Shown piece by piece: positions 24,559 through 32,912 of a DNA stretch of 64,000 bases (position 1 is the stretch's first letter; every line of letters begins with the position of its first letter). Below the pieces are notes generated by a model. It was not told where the DNA came from. It made no database searches and saw only the letters and a list, made by a program, of their open reading frames with translations. A program made the position numbers and the translations under genes. The stretch is from Rhizobiaceae bacterium. Lineage in GTDB: Bacteria; Pseudomonadota; Alphaproteobacteria; Rhizobiales; Rhizobiaceae. The stretch lies in assembly GCA_023953835.1 (NCBI GenBank), contig JAMLJB010000001.1, positions 682,001 to 746,000 on the forward strand. The letters run 5' to 3'.

Positions 24559-25743
24559 TCAACCTGCCTTTTTCGAAAGGCTTCCAGCGGCGCTGCGAAC
24601 ACGTTCCACAGCTTCGCGTATTTCCTCGTCCGAGATAGTCAGCGGCGGCAGCAACCTTACCACATTGTCGCCGGCGCCGACGCTCAGCGTTTTGGTCGCG
24701 CGCAGCGCCTGAACCATTTCGGTATTCGGAACCCTGCATTTGATGCCGAGCAACAGTCCAGACCCGCGAATATCCTCAATCACGTCCGGGAACTCGTCGG
24801 CGACGGCAGCCAGCCCTTGCTTGAGCAGCAATGCCTTGCGCGCGACATCGTCCAGGAAGCCGTCCGCCAGAACAACGTCGAGCACGGCATTGCCCACCGC
24901 CATCGCCAGCGGGTTGCCGCCGAAGGTCGTACCGTGCACGCCAGCGCTCATGCCCGATGCAGCCTCCTCGGTCGCCAGGCACGCGCCAACAGGAAAACCT
25001 CCGCCGATGCCCTTGGCAATCGCCATCAGGTCCGGCGTGACGCCCGACCATTCATAGGCGAACAGCTTGCCGGTGCGCCCGACGCCGCATTGCACTTCGT
25101 CGAAGATCAACAGCAGCCCGTGCTTGTCGCAGAGCGCGCGAAGACGTTTGAGCGAGCTTGCGGGGAAGGACCTCACGCCCCCTTCGCCTTGGATCGGTTC
25201 GAGCAGGATCGCGGCGGTTTCAGGCCCGATCAGCTTTTCGGCCGCGTCGAGATCGTCGAACGCAACCTGGTCGAACCCTTCCACCTTGGGGCCGAACCCC
25301 TCCAGATATTTGGCCTGACCGCCCGCCGCGATGGTCGCGAGCGTCCGCCCGTGAAACGCGCCTTCGAAGGTGATGATGCGAAAGCGCTCCGGATGACCTT
25401 TCACATACTGGTAGCGGCGCGCCGTCTTGATCGCGCATTCCAGCGCCTCCGCGCCGGAATTGGTGAAGAACACCTTGTCCGCGAAGCTGGCTTCGGCCAA
25501 CCGCTCGGCCAGTCTCTCCTGGCCGGGGATATGATAGAGGTTCGACACATGCCAGAGCTTGCCTGCCTGCTCGGTGAGGGCTGCCACCAGATGCGGATGG
25601 CTGTGTCCCAGTGAATTGACCGCGATGCCGCCGGCGAGATCGAGATATCGCTCTCCGTCGCCGGCAATCAGCCAGCATCCTTCTCCCCGGTCGAAAGCCA
25701 GGGGGGCACGTGCAAAGGTCTCGTAAAGCGCGTTCATCGTCAT
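24559..25743 (-). CDS. argD: Acetylornithine aminotransferase
   Basis: Class III PLP aminotransferase converting N-acetylglutamate semialdehyde to N-acetylornithine. It may also serve lysine synthesis as succinyldiaminopimelate aminotransferase. 394 residues with the [13 protein letters not shown] opening, [38 protein letters not shown] and the PLP lysine in [16 protein letters not shown] (K244). It is the first gene of an argD-argF unit. An intrinsic terminator structure read in the same direction ends about 30 nt before its start codon, so its promoter is either very close or attenuated. Confidence 0.95.
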   Translation of the reverse strand: MTMNALYETFARAPLAFDRGEGCWLIAGDGERYLDLAGGIAVNSLGHSHPHLVAALTEQAGKLWHVSNLYHIPGQERLAERLAEASFADKVFFTNSGAEALECAIKTARRYQYVKGHPERFRIITFEGAFHGRTLATIAAGGQAKYLEGFGPKVEGFDQVAFDDLDAAEKLIGPETAAILLEPIQGEGGVRSFPASSLKRLRALCDKHGLLLIFDEVQCGVGRTGKLFAYEWSGVTPDLMAIAKGIGGGFPVGACLATEEAASGMSAGVHGTTFGGNPLAMAVGNAVLDVVLADGFLDDVARKALLLKQGLAAVADEFPDVIEDIRGSGLLLGIKCRVPNTEMVQALRATKTLSVGAGDNVVRLLPPLTISDEEIREAVERVRSAAGSLSKKAG

Positions 25744-25774
25744 TATCTAACTGCCGGATGGTGTTGCCGGAACC

Positions 25775-25930
25775 AAAAAGGCCGCCCAAACGGCGGCCAA
25801 GGCCCCGATATTGGTTTTTTTGTCGGCCAAGTCAACGAAAAGCTCAAATCGCGTTTCAACACCGCGCGACGGCAAAGAAGCCCCAAGTTGGGGAAAACCG
25901 CAAAAACCGATTCGCATCGGCTCCCGGACT
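25775..25930 (-). ncRNA. Candidate small RNA or leader ending in a terminator upstream of argD
   Basis: Read leftward, the region contains three hairpins. The first is CCGAT-GCGA-ATCGG followed by five Ts. The second is a CCCCAA/TTGGGG palindrome. The last is GGCCGCC-GTTTG-GGCGGCC (25780-25798) followed by TTTTTGG, a strong rho-independent terminator. The 5' end is a guess. From memory, unverified, a rhizobial sRNA family (alpha-r45) is reported from an argD-side intergenic region, which would fit. A leader RNA of argD is the alternative. A TTGACT/AATATC promoter-like pair near 25807-25835 would start only a very short RNA. Confidence 0.4.
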
Positions 25931-26058
25931 CTTGTCACGGAGTCAGGCGATGGGGTAATTGGACACAAGAGAACCAGATTTCGTACGGCGGATCTATTCA
26001 CGGCATAGATGTGGTGGCCAACTCGGCTCCGGTCGGGCGTGAATCGATTCCGGGACTC
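25909..26058 (+). promoter_or_regulatory. Cluster of six GANTC (CcrM) sites in the gcrA upstream region
   Basis: GANTC occurs at 25909, 25927, 25940, 26041, 26046 and 26054, where chance would give less than one in 150 bp. GANTC is the target of the cell-cycle methyltransferase CcrM. GcrA itself acts at methylated GANTC promoters, so methylation-dependent control of gcrA is suggested. The argD-gcrA gap (331 bp) holds this cluster plus the candidate small RNA on the other strand. Confidence 0.6.
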
Positions 26059-26073
26059 TGCGGGAGCGCAAAA

Positions 26074-26583
26074 ATGGAATGGACTGACGAGCGCGTTGAA
26101 TTGCTGCGCAAATATTGGTCGGAAGGACTGAGTGCGAGCCGGATCGCCGCGCAATTGGGCGGCGTGAGCCGCAATGCGGTGATCGGCAAGGTGCATCGGC
26201 TGAAACTGTCGAGCCGCGGGCGCGCGACAACCACGACCACGCGCCAGAAGAAGACGGCTACGGTCACCAAGGTCGTTGCGAAGGCGCAGGCGACCACGCG
26301 TCATGTGACAGCCTCTATCGGGGCAACCGCCCTGCAGGCGCAATTCGATGCCGAGCCGGTTGCCCGCCAGCATCTGCGCCCGGTCGAGAATGTCGTCGTG
26401 CCGATCTCCCGTCGGCTGTCGCTGGTTGAGCTCAGCGAGCGAACCTGCAAATGGCCGAACGGCGATCCCTTGTCCGAGGATTTCAGCTTCTGCGGAAATG
26501 AAGCCGGCGAGAGCGGCCCCTATTGCACTTATCACTCAAGGGTAGCGTTCCAACCCGCGTCGGAACGGCGTCGGCTGCGCTGA
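26074..26583 (+). CDS. gcrA: GcrA cell cycle regulator
   Basis: Global cell-cycle transcription factor of alphaproteobacteria that binds RNA polymerase sigma-70 and activates promoters carrying methylated GANTC. The 169-residue protein starts with the conserved DNA-binding domain (MEWTDERVELLRKYWSEGLS, then RNAVIGKVHRLKLS). A Thr/Lys/Ala-rich linker follows (about 50-85), then the C-terminal sigma-contact domain with Cys/His pattern CKWPNGDP ... FCGNE ... YCTYHSRV. The ATG at 26074 is the homologous start, although the frame is open upstream to about 25888. It is convergent with phoU, with 3 bp between stops. Confidence 0.95.
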   Translation: MEWTDERVELLRKYWSEGLSASRIAAQLGGVSRNAVIGKVHRLKLSSRGRATTTTTRQKKTATVTKVVAKAQATTRHVTASIGATALQAQFDAEPVARQHLRPVENVVVPISRRLSLVELSERTCKWPNGDPLSEDFSFCGNEAGESGPYCTYHSRVAFQPASERRRLR

Positions 26584-26586
26584 CGT

Positions 26587-27306
26587 TCAGTTCGTCAGGC
26601 TTTCGGACGACAGCGTATGGCTCCTGTCGTCCTTGGGGCGCTCGACCGGCATCTGCTGGCCGGTGACAATGTAGTAGAGCGTCTCCGCTATATTCGTGGC
26701 GTGGTCGCCGATGCGCTCGATGTTCTTCGCGCAGAACAGCAGGTGCGTACACGGCGCGATGTTACGCGGATCTTCCATCATATAGGTCAGCAGTTCGCGG
26801 AACAGCGACGTGTAGATCGCGTCGATCTGGTCGTCACGGTCGCGCGTTGCACCCAGCCGCTCCACTGAGCGTGACGCATAGGCGTCCAGCACTTCCTTCA
26901 ACTGCACCAGCGCCAGTTCTGAAAGCGCCAGAATGCCACGCGACAACCGCACTGGCTGCGCGGCGCCACCAATGGCCAGTACGCGCTTCGCCACATTCTT
27001 CCCGAGGTCGCCCACACGCTCCAGATCGGCGGCAATGCGGATCGCACCGATGATTTCGCGCAGGTCCGACGCCATGGGCTGGCGCTTGCCGATGATGACG
27101 ATGGCTTTCTCGTCGAGGTCTCTCTGTGCTTCGTCGAGTATCCGGTCGTCCTCTGTCACCTTGCGCGCGAGCACCGCGTCGTTCGCGATCAAGGCCGCTA
27201 CGGATTGTTCCACCATGCGCTCCGCCACGCCGCCCATCGAGGCGAGTTTGTTCGCCAGATAGTGCAGGTCGCCATCGAAGGAGGTGACGATATGGATCGA
27301 GTTCAT
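26587..27306 (-). CDS. phoU: Phosphate signalling/transport regulator PhoU
   Basis: 239-residue all-helical protein made of two PhoU three-helix repeats, each with the metal-binding E/D-x-x-x-D pattern (for example DRILDEAQRDLDEKAI and ERIGDHATNIAE). PhoU links the Pst phosphate transporter to the PhoR kinase and keeps the Pho regulon off when phosphate is plentiful. It lies 94 bp downstream of a PhoR-like kinase gene on the same strand. In many rhizobia the pst transporter genes sit between the two; here they are absent from the window. Confidence 0.93.
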   Translation of the reverse strand: MNSIHIVTSFDGDLHYLANKLASMGGVAERMVEQSVAALIANDAVLARKVTEDDRILDEAQRDLDEKAIVIIGKRQPMASDLREIIGAIRIAADLERVGDLGKNVAKRVLAIGGAAQPVRLSRGILALSELALVQLKEVLDAYASRSVERLGATRDRDDQIDAIYTSLFRELLTYMMEDPRNIAPCTHLLFCAKNIERIGDHATNIAETLYYIVTGQQMPVERPKDDRSHTLSSESLTN

Positions 27307-27400
27307 TTTCCACCCTGATACGGAACTATGTGCTTTCCGTCTGAGCGTAATTTAGCCGGGATGCATGACAGAAAAAAGAATGCCGCTAATTCGCCGAAAA

Positions 27401-28531
27401 TCAATGCGCGACGAAGGCGGGCAGATGCACGGTAAAAATCGACCCCTCGCCGCGTTTCGAGCGGATTGTAAGCCTGCCGCCGTGGCGCGTCAGGATGTGC
27501 TTGACGATGGCCAGCCCGAGCCCAGTGCCCTTCTGGACCGGCGCGCCGTCGGATTCCACGCGGTAGAAGCGCTCCGTGATGCGGGGAATGTGCTCATCGG
27601 GAATGCCGGGGCCGAAATCGATCACCGAAACGAGCATATCGTCCCCGGAACGCTGGGTCTCGACAACGACCCTGCCGCCGGACTGTCCGTATTTGCACGC
27701 GTTTTCGATCAGATTCTCGAACACCTGCGTAAGCTCGTCAGCATCTCCCGCCACGATTGTCGGTTCCGCCGCGAACTGCTTCTCGATATGGACCGATAGC
27801 TCTTCCGCGCGCGGCGCGGTTGCCGCGATCACCCGTTCGAGCAGCATAGTGAGGTCGACACTCCTGCTGGCGTCGATGCGGGATTTCATTTCCAGCCGCG
27901 AAAGCGACAGAAGGTCGTCGATCAGCCGCGCCATGCGCGCGGTCTGGGCCTGCATGATGCCGAGGAATTGCTCCTGCGCCTTCGGATCATTGCGCGCGGG
28001 GCCTCTCAGGGTTTCGATGAAGCCCGCGATGGAAGCGAGCGGCGTGCGCAATTCGTGGCTCGCATTGGCTATGAAATCGGCGCGCATGCGATCGATCCGC
28101 CGTATCTCACTCTGGTCCTTGAACACCACAACGAAGAGCGACGCCTGCTTCGCCAGCGGTGAGGCAAACACCCTGTAGGCGCGCTCGATCGGAAGACGTT
28201 CGAAATATTCGCCGCTTGCGGCATGGGCCGAAGCAAGCACGCCTTCGATCAGCTCGCGTATCTCCGGCGCGCGAAACCGCAGGAACAGCGACCGCCCCGG
28301 CGTGAAGGCGCCGAATGCCGCGACAGCGCTTTCATTGGCGAAAACGACATTGGCAAGCGAATCCACCAGAAGCACCGGATCATCCAGCGCTGAGGCAAGA
28401 TCGACTGCAGAAAAAGCGCCGGTGCCATGCGGCTCCGCATCAGCCGCGAATGTCTCGGCGTTTCCCCGGGTCTTGAATCCCAGTCTGCCAAGCATTGCCG
28501 ATATGGAACTCGCCGCCCTGCTGTTGCTCAC
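27401..28531 (-). CDS. phoR: PhoR-like sensor histidine kinase
   Basis: 376 residues: a PAS-like domain (about 45-140, DDPVLLVDSLANVVFANESA), a HisKA dimerisation domain with phospho-acceptor H159 in NASHELRTPLASIAGF, and a HATPase domain with NLIENACKYG, DFGPGIPDEHIPRITERFYRV and GTGLGLAIVKHIL. No transmembrane helix is evident, unlike E. coli PhoR, so sensing probably runs through PhoU and other partners at the membrane. Gene order with phoU supports a role in phosphate control. The start is uncertain: GTG at 28531 or ATG at 28495. Confidence 0.85.
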   Translation of the reverse strand: MSNSRAASSISAMLGRLGFKTRGNAETFAADAEPHGTGAFSAVDLASALDDPVLLVDSLANVVFANESAVAAFGAFTPGRSLFLRFRAPEIRELIEGVLASAHAASGEYFERLPIERAYRVFASPLAKQASLFVVVFKDQSEIRRIDRMRADFIANASHELRTPLASIAGFIETLRGPARNDPKAQEQFLGIMQAQTARMARLIDDLLSLSRLEMKSRIDASRSVDLTMLLERVIAATAPRAEELSVHIEKQFAAEPTIVAGDADELTQVFENLIENACKYGQSGGRVVVETQRSGDDMLVSVIDFGPGIPDEHIPRITERFYRVESDGAPVQKGTGLGLAIVKHILTRHGGRLTIRSKRGEGSIFTVHLPAFVAH

Positions 28532-28562
28532 CGCTTACTCGCATATGTTGCATCCGGCACGA

Positions 28563-28587
28563 TACAGGTCTTAGACATGCACCTGTA
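28563..28587. promoter_or_regulatory. Inverted repeat between divergent phoR and ppk2
   Basis: TACAGGT (28563-28569) and ACCTGTA (28581-28587) are perfect inverted arms with an 11-nt spacer, in the 103-bp gap between two divergently read phosphate-related genes. It does not look like a Pho box. An operator for an unidentified dimeric regulator is possible. Confidence 0.35.
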
Positions 28588-28634
28588 CGCGCGCACTCAA
28601 TACCATGCCAATCGAACCACAACAGGATGATGTC

Positions 28635-29552
28635 ATGAAAAAAGAGAAGAAAGCGGACGCCCCGGCAAGCACGCAGACGGTGGAGGCCGATCCGGTTCGC
28701 ATCAAGGTTCGCGGCGAGATGCGCACTTTTGACATCAACAATCCCCAACTGCCCGACTGGATCAAGAAGGAGGCGCTGGCCTCCGGCAGCTATCCCTACC
28801 CGGACAAGCTGGACAAGGACCTTTACGAGAAATCGCTCGAACTGCTTCAGATGGAACTCGTCAAGATGCAGACCTGGCTCCAGAAGGTCGGAGAACGTGT
28901 TCTCGTCGTTTTCGAAGGGCGCGACGCGGCGGGCAAGGGGGGCACCATTGAGGTGGTGCGCCAATATATGAACCCGCGCCAGGCGCGAGACGTCGCGCTG
29001 CCGAAGCCAACGGAGACGGAGCGCGGGCAATGGTACTACCAGCGCTATGTCGCGCAATTTCCAACGGCGGGCGAATTCGTGACCTTCGATCGGTCATGGT
29101 ACAATCGCGCGGGGGTGGAGCCCGTGATGGGCTTCTGCACGGAAGAACAGCATGAGAAATTTCTCGCGGAGACGCCGAATTTTGAACGCATGATCGTCAA
29201 GGAAGGGACGCATCTCTTCAAGTTCTGGCTAAACCTCGGACAGGAAATGCAGCTCAAGCGCTTTCACGACCGCCGCCACAGCCCGCTGACGGTCTGGAAG
29301 TTTTCGCCCATGGACGTCGCCGGCATGACGAAATGGGACGCCTATACCGACGCGCTTCACCTGATGTTGGACACGACAGACAGCGACCACGCGCCCTGGA
29401 TCGTCGTGCACTCCAATGACAAGCGCCGCGCGCGGCTGGAGGTGATCCGGCATATTCTCCAGCGTCTGGACTATGAGGGGCGTGACGAAAAACGCATCGG
29501 CGACCCCGACCACAAGATCATCGGGCGGGGCAAGCCGATGCTGGGGAGCTAA
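28635..29552 (+). CDS. ppk2: Polyphosphate kinase 2
   Basis: P-loop kinase of the PPK2 family moving phosphate between inorganic polyphosphate and nucleoside di- or monophosphates. 305 residues, the one-domain form, with Walker A in [13 protein letters not shown] (about 95-103), the lid region [19 protein letters not shown] and Walker B-like [18 protein letters not shown]. One-domain enzymes usually make ATP or GTP from ADP or GDP and polyphosphate, but subclass is not decidable here. The ATG at 28635 has AGGA 9 nt upstream; the ATG at 28605 has none. It is divergent from phoR. Confidence 0.93.
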   Translation: MKKEKKADAPASTQTVEADPVRIKVRGEMRTFDINNPQLPDWIKKEALASGSYPYPDKLDKDLYEKSLELLQMELVKMQTWLQKVGERVLVVFEGRDAAGKGGTIEVVRQYMNPRQARDVALPKPTETERGQWYYQRYVAQFPTAGEFVTFDRSWYNRAGVEPVMGFCTEEQHEKFLAETPNFERMIVKEGTHLFKFWLNLGQEMQLKRFHDRRHSPLTVWKFSPMDVAGMTKWDAYTDALHLMLDTTDSDHAPWIVVHSNDKRRARLEVIRHILQRLDYEGRDEKRIGDPDHKIIGRGKPMLGS

Positions 29553-29564
29553 GATCCCGATCGC

Positions 29565-31406
29565 TCAGTTGAAAGGGCGATGGTTGGTCTTGTCCCAATA
29601 AAAGGGATTGAGCACGAGGTCCTTCACGGCTTTCCATGCGGATACCGAAATAAGCATCCAATACGCAGGTGTCGCGGCGACAACCTTCCAGAAGCTCATG
29701 CGCTCTTTCGGGCGGAGGCGCGTCCAGCCCAGCACAAGAAACCCGGCATAGCCTCCGAAGATACTCGCAATATCCATCGCGACAAGCGCGAGGTCGAATC
29801 GCCCGAAGGACACTCCGGCGACGATTGCGAAAGCAAGGTAGAGCAACGCGACGATCATTGCCGGATGGACGAGCGCGGAAAACACCATCCCGAAGAGCAC
29901 AAGCTGGGTGACGATGAAGGACCCAAACCCGAGTTCCCGGAGCAGCCGAACCGGTGAGCGCATATGCACCAGCCAGGTCTGGAGCCAACCCTTGTTCCAG
30001 CGCGCGCGCTGCGGCCTCCAATCGGCCAGCGCGTCCGGCGCGGCCTCGAAAGTCGGTCGGGTGAGCACGCCCGCCGAATAGCCGTGCCGCGCGAGCCGGA
30101 TGCCAAGATCGGCATCCTCGGTCACATTGTGCGGGTCCCACGCCCCCACGGCATCGAGCGCCGCGCGGCGAAAATGGTTTGATGTACCGCCCAGCGGAAA
30201 TGCAATTTTCAGCGAGGCGAGCCACGGCACCAGTCCCCGGAAGAGCGCCGCGTACTCAAACGCAAAGCAGCGCGCGATCCAGCTTGCCTCTCCGTTCACG
30301 ATTTCAAGCGGGGCCTGGAGGCAGGCAAGCTCTGCGGGCGCGTTGTCGAACACCCTCCACGCTTCCTGCAACTGGTGGGGGTGCGGAATGTCCTCCGCAT
30401 CGTACAGCACCACGAATTCTCCGCGGCACATCGGCAGGGCATAGCGCAGTGCCTTCGGCTTCGTGCGAGGCAGCGACGGCGGCACGGCAATCACTTCCAC
30501 CATCAGGCTCAAGGGATGCGCCCTGATCGCGGCAATCGTATCGGGGTCGTCGGCCTCGCAGATCAACTTGATTTCGAGGCGGTCGACGGGCCAGGCGAGT
30601 TGGCTGAGCGCCCCCATCAATTGCGGCACCATATGGGCTTCCCGCCACAGTGCGACGAGAACCGAATAGACAGGCTCCGCGCGCCTTGCGTCGCCGAGAA
30701 GGCTTCTGGTCGGCGGGCGCTGAAACGACGCCGCCACCCTCAACGTAGTGCATCCGATGAAAAAGACCGTCGCCGCGACATGGATTGCGAACACGGTCGC
30801 GCCGAACTGAAGAAACAGCATCTGAACGAAGATCACGGCAATCGCACCCAGGCCAATGCCCTGGGCCGCATTCATGCGGATCGACGCCGAGAATTCCGGC
30901 GCGAAATCGAACAGACCCTTGGTGGCGAAGCGCTCCAGCGCCGTAGTGCAGCGGTCGTGCAGGGCCTGGCGGACCGTCCGGGTGCTGGCGACGCGAACGC
31001 GCGACTTGAGCTCGTGACCGCGTATGTTGACGGCATCGAGCGCGCTCGCCGCGCTGGAATTGGGAACCACCACGGCATGAGGAGGGCTGACCGGGCCGTC
31101 CAGCGTGGCCCAGACCTGCGGGTCGCGCCGCGCCAGCATTTGCAGGCATTCCTCTTCCCGGATGATGAGTTGCCGGGCATCCAGCGCGCCGAGATAGGGC
31201 ACGTCGAGCCTTGCGGCCAGTTCGATGGCGCTTGCCTCTTCGGGATTGATGGCAGGATAGGCGTCACCGCCCGAAGCAGGAGTGTGAGGTTCGGAGGAGA
31301 CCGACGGATACTGCGCGATACCTGACACGGGAGGACTTTTCTGGACAAGCTGCGGCGAACGGAGCGAAATGGCGTTGGTTGCCGGGAATGGAATCACCAT
31401 CGCCAC
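29565..31406 (-). CDS. Membrane glycosyltransferase family 2 (cellulose-synthase-like)
   Basis: 613 residues. About 170 N-terminal soluble residues resemble the N-terminal domain found before NfrB/BcsA-like enzymes (PYLGALDARQLIIREEECLQ). Two TM helices follow (about 180-222), then the cytoplasmic GT2 catalytic domain with EADDPDT, VVLYDAEDIPHPHQ, VTEDADLGIRLARHG and QRARWNKGW (the D, DxD, TED and QxxRW motifs of processive GT2 enzymes), and finally C-terminal TM helices. A processive beta-glycan synthase is likely; the sugar is unknown. No PilZ domain or cellulose-type partner genes are nearby. It is convergent with ppk2. Confidence 0.88.
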   Translation of the reverse strand: MAMVIPFPATNAISLRSPQLVQKSPPVSGIAQYPSVSSEPHTPASGGDAYPAINPEEASAIELAARLDVPYLGALDARQLIIREEECLQMLARRDPQVWATLDGPVSPPHAVVVPNSSAASALDAVNIRGHELKSRVRVASTRTVRQALHDRCTTALERFATKGLFDFAPEFSASIRMNAAQGIGLGAIAVIFVQMLFLQFGATVFAIHVAATVFFIGCTTLRVAASFQRPPTRSLLGDARRAEPVYSVLVALWREAHMVPQLMGALSQLAWPVDRLEIKLICEADDPDTIAAIRAHPLSLMVEVIAVPPSLPRTKPKALRYALPMCRGEFVVLYDAEDIPHPHQLQEAWRVFDNAPAELACLQAPLEIVNGEASWIARCFAFEYAALFRGLVPWLASLKIAFPLGGTSNHFRRAALDAVGAWDPHNVTEDADLGIRLARHGYSAGVLTRPTFEAAPDALADWRPQRARWNKGWLQTWLVHMRSPVRLLRELGFGSFIVTQLVLFGMVFSALVHPAMIVALLYLAFAIVAGVSFGRFDLALVAMDIASIFGGYAGFLVLGWTRLRPKERMSFWKVVAATPAYWMLISVSAWKAVKDLVLNPFYWDKTNHRPFN

Positions 31407-31525
31407 GACACCACGCCAGCATCTAGCGGGTTACATGAGCAAAATCTAACTCAATCTAAATTTAACGCTTGGCGCGCATGCCATTGAGTTGGGTCTGATG
31501 TTCGAATCGGGGTAGCAGGAAAGCC

Positions 31526-32359
31526 TTGAAGCGTCTCTTGTCATGCGTTCTTGGAGTGTTGCTCACCGTACAGGCAGGACTGGCGGCCGAACCTCAATTG
31601 CCTGCATTCTGGGATGCCAAGGAGCGGCTGCCGAAGCCGGATCTATCGCAGATGCAGCGCCTGCGCTTCCTCACCACGACGAACTTCCCTCCGTTCAATT
31701 TTCTCGATCCCGGAGGGCGCCTGAGCGGCTTTCACGTCGATTTTGCCCGCGCGATCTGCGCGGAACTAGGTATCTCCGATCGCTGCCAGATCCAGGCCCT
31801 GCCATGGGATGAATTGCAGGACGCGCTTGAAAGCGGCGAAGGCGAAGCAATACTGGCCGGAATTTCGGTCACCGCGCAAAACAGGACAAGCTACGCATTT
31901 TCGCGGCCCTATATGATTTTTCCCGCCCGTTTCGTGACGCGCCGCAATTCGCCGCTTGACGAACCGCTTGCCGAACGCCTCGCCGGCCAGCGTATCGGCG
32001 TGCTCGCAGGGTCCACGCACGAGCGCATGCTTCGCGCCTATTTCCGCAACGTGAAAGTCATCACCTACGACAAGGCGGAATGGATGTATGGGGACTTGCG
32101 GGATAGCAAGATCGATGCTGCTTTCGGCGACGGAATGCAGCTCAGCTTCTGGCTGGGCAGCCCGGAAGAACAGGATTGCTGCCGGTTCGTCGGCGGACCC
32201 TACATCGCGCCGGAATTTCTGGGACAGGGCCTGTCCATCGCGACCAGCCCGGAAAACCGCGTGCTGATCGACGCCCTCGACTATGCCCTGCAAGCGCTTT
32301 CGGCCAAGGGGAAGATGACCGAGTTCTACTTGCGTTATTTCCCGGTCGGCTTTTTCTAG
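31526..32359 (+). CDS. Orphan periplasmic substrate-binding protein (SBP_bac_3)
   Basis: 277 residues with a signal peptide (MKRLLSCVLGVLLTVQAGLA, cut near AEP) and a family 3 solute-binding fold: RFLTTTNFPPFNFLDPGGRLSGFHVDFARAI, GISVTAQNRTSYAFSRPYM and GQRIGVLAGSTHERMLRAYF. Polar amino acids are the usual ligands. No permease or ATPase gene is adjacent, so it is an orphan binding protein or serves a transporter encoded elsewhere. Paired cysteines (CAELGISDRC, and DCCRF) may form disulfides. It starts at a TTG (31526) behind GCAGGAAAG. Confidence 0.82.
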   Translation: MKRLLSCVLGVLLTVQAGLAAEPQLPAFWDAKERLPKPDLSQMQRLRFLTTTNFPPFNFLDPGGRLSGFHVDFARAICAELGISDRCQIQALPWDELQDALESGEGEAILAGISVTAQNRTSYAFSRPYMIFPARFVTRRNSPLDEPLAERLAGQRIGVLAGSTHERMLRAYFRNVKVITYDKAEWMYGDLRDSKIDAAFGDGMQLSFWLGSPEEQDCCRFVGGPYIAPEFLGQGLSIATSPENRVLIDALDYALQALSAKGKMTEFYLRYFPVGFF

Positions 32360-32363
32360 AGCC

Positions 32364-32777
32364 CTACGTCAGGGTGCGGACTCTCGCCTTGGTCGCCATT
32401 TCGATCGCCGCGACGCTGAGCGCGTCGATGTCCAGATGCTCGCGGATGCGTTGAAGGATGCGCGCTTCTTCCAGCCGCATCTCAAGATCTGCCGCGGCCA
32501 CCTCGAACACGGCTGCATAGGCGGTGTCGCGCAGCCGCGAAGGAATGACGGTGTGCGCAATTTCCAGAACCTGCTCCAGACCGTTGTCGGCGCTCAGCAG
32601 AATCTGGCAGTCCTGCGCGACATCCAGCACTTTCGATTTGTCGAAATCCTCGAAAACCGGCCATGTGCGCACCACCTCGCCGATGCTTCCGAGTTCGATA
32701 TGAGCCATGTCCCTGTCCGCCGCTGACGTGACGATCATCAAATAGATCAAGGCTTCGTGGACACTCGGCAACGCCAT
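32364..32777 (-). CDS. TerB-like tellurite resistance family protein
   Basis: 137 residues, all-helical, with the TerB-like pattern: an N-terminal helix ALIYLMIVTSAADRDMAHIE, whose acidic tail resembles the metal-binding helix of TerB, and a C-terminal RLEEARILQRIREHLDIDAL. TerB-domain proteins bind divalent metal and act in stress responses. The gene is alone, so tellurite resistance itself is not implied. It is convergent with the upstream binding protein (4 bp between stops) and divergent from lysK. Confidence 0.75.
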   Translation of the reverse strand: MALPSVHEALIYLMIVTSAADRDMAHIELGSIGEVVRTWPVFEDFDKSKVLDVAQDCQILLSADNGLEQVLEIAHTVIPSRLRDTAYAAVFEVAAADLEMRLEEARILQRIREHLDIDALSVAAIEMATKARVRTLT

Positions 32778-32912
32778 GAAAATCTCCCGTGCAACGGCGC
32801 GAACGTAGGGAGTGCGATGCCGCTGGGCAAGGAAAAAGGCGTCGATCGTTGACGCATGCGTTTGTCGCGCTTAAAGCCTTCGCTTCCGCCCGGAAAGGCG
32901 AAGGAAACAACC

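Noticed and set aside
25747..26535. A 262-codon minus-strand frame across gcrA and the argD leader
   Set aside because: It is antisense to the GcrA DNA-binding domain. Its last part runs through the terminator hairpin, so it is unlikely to be a leader peptide.
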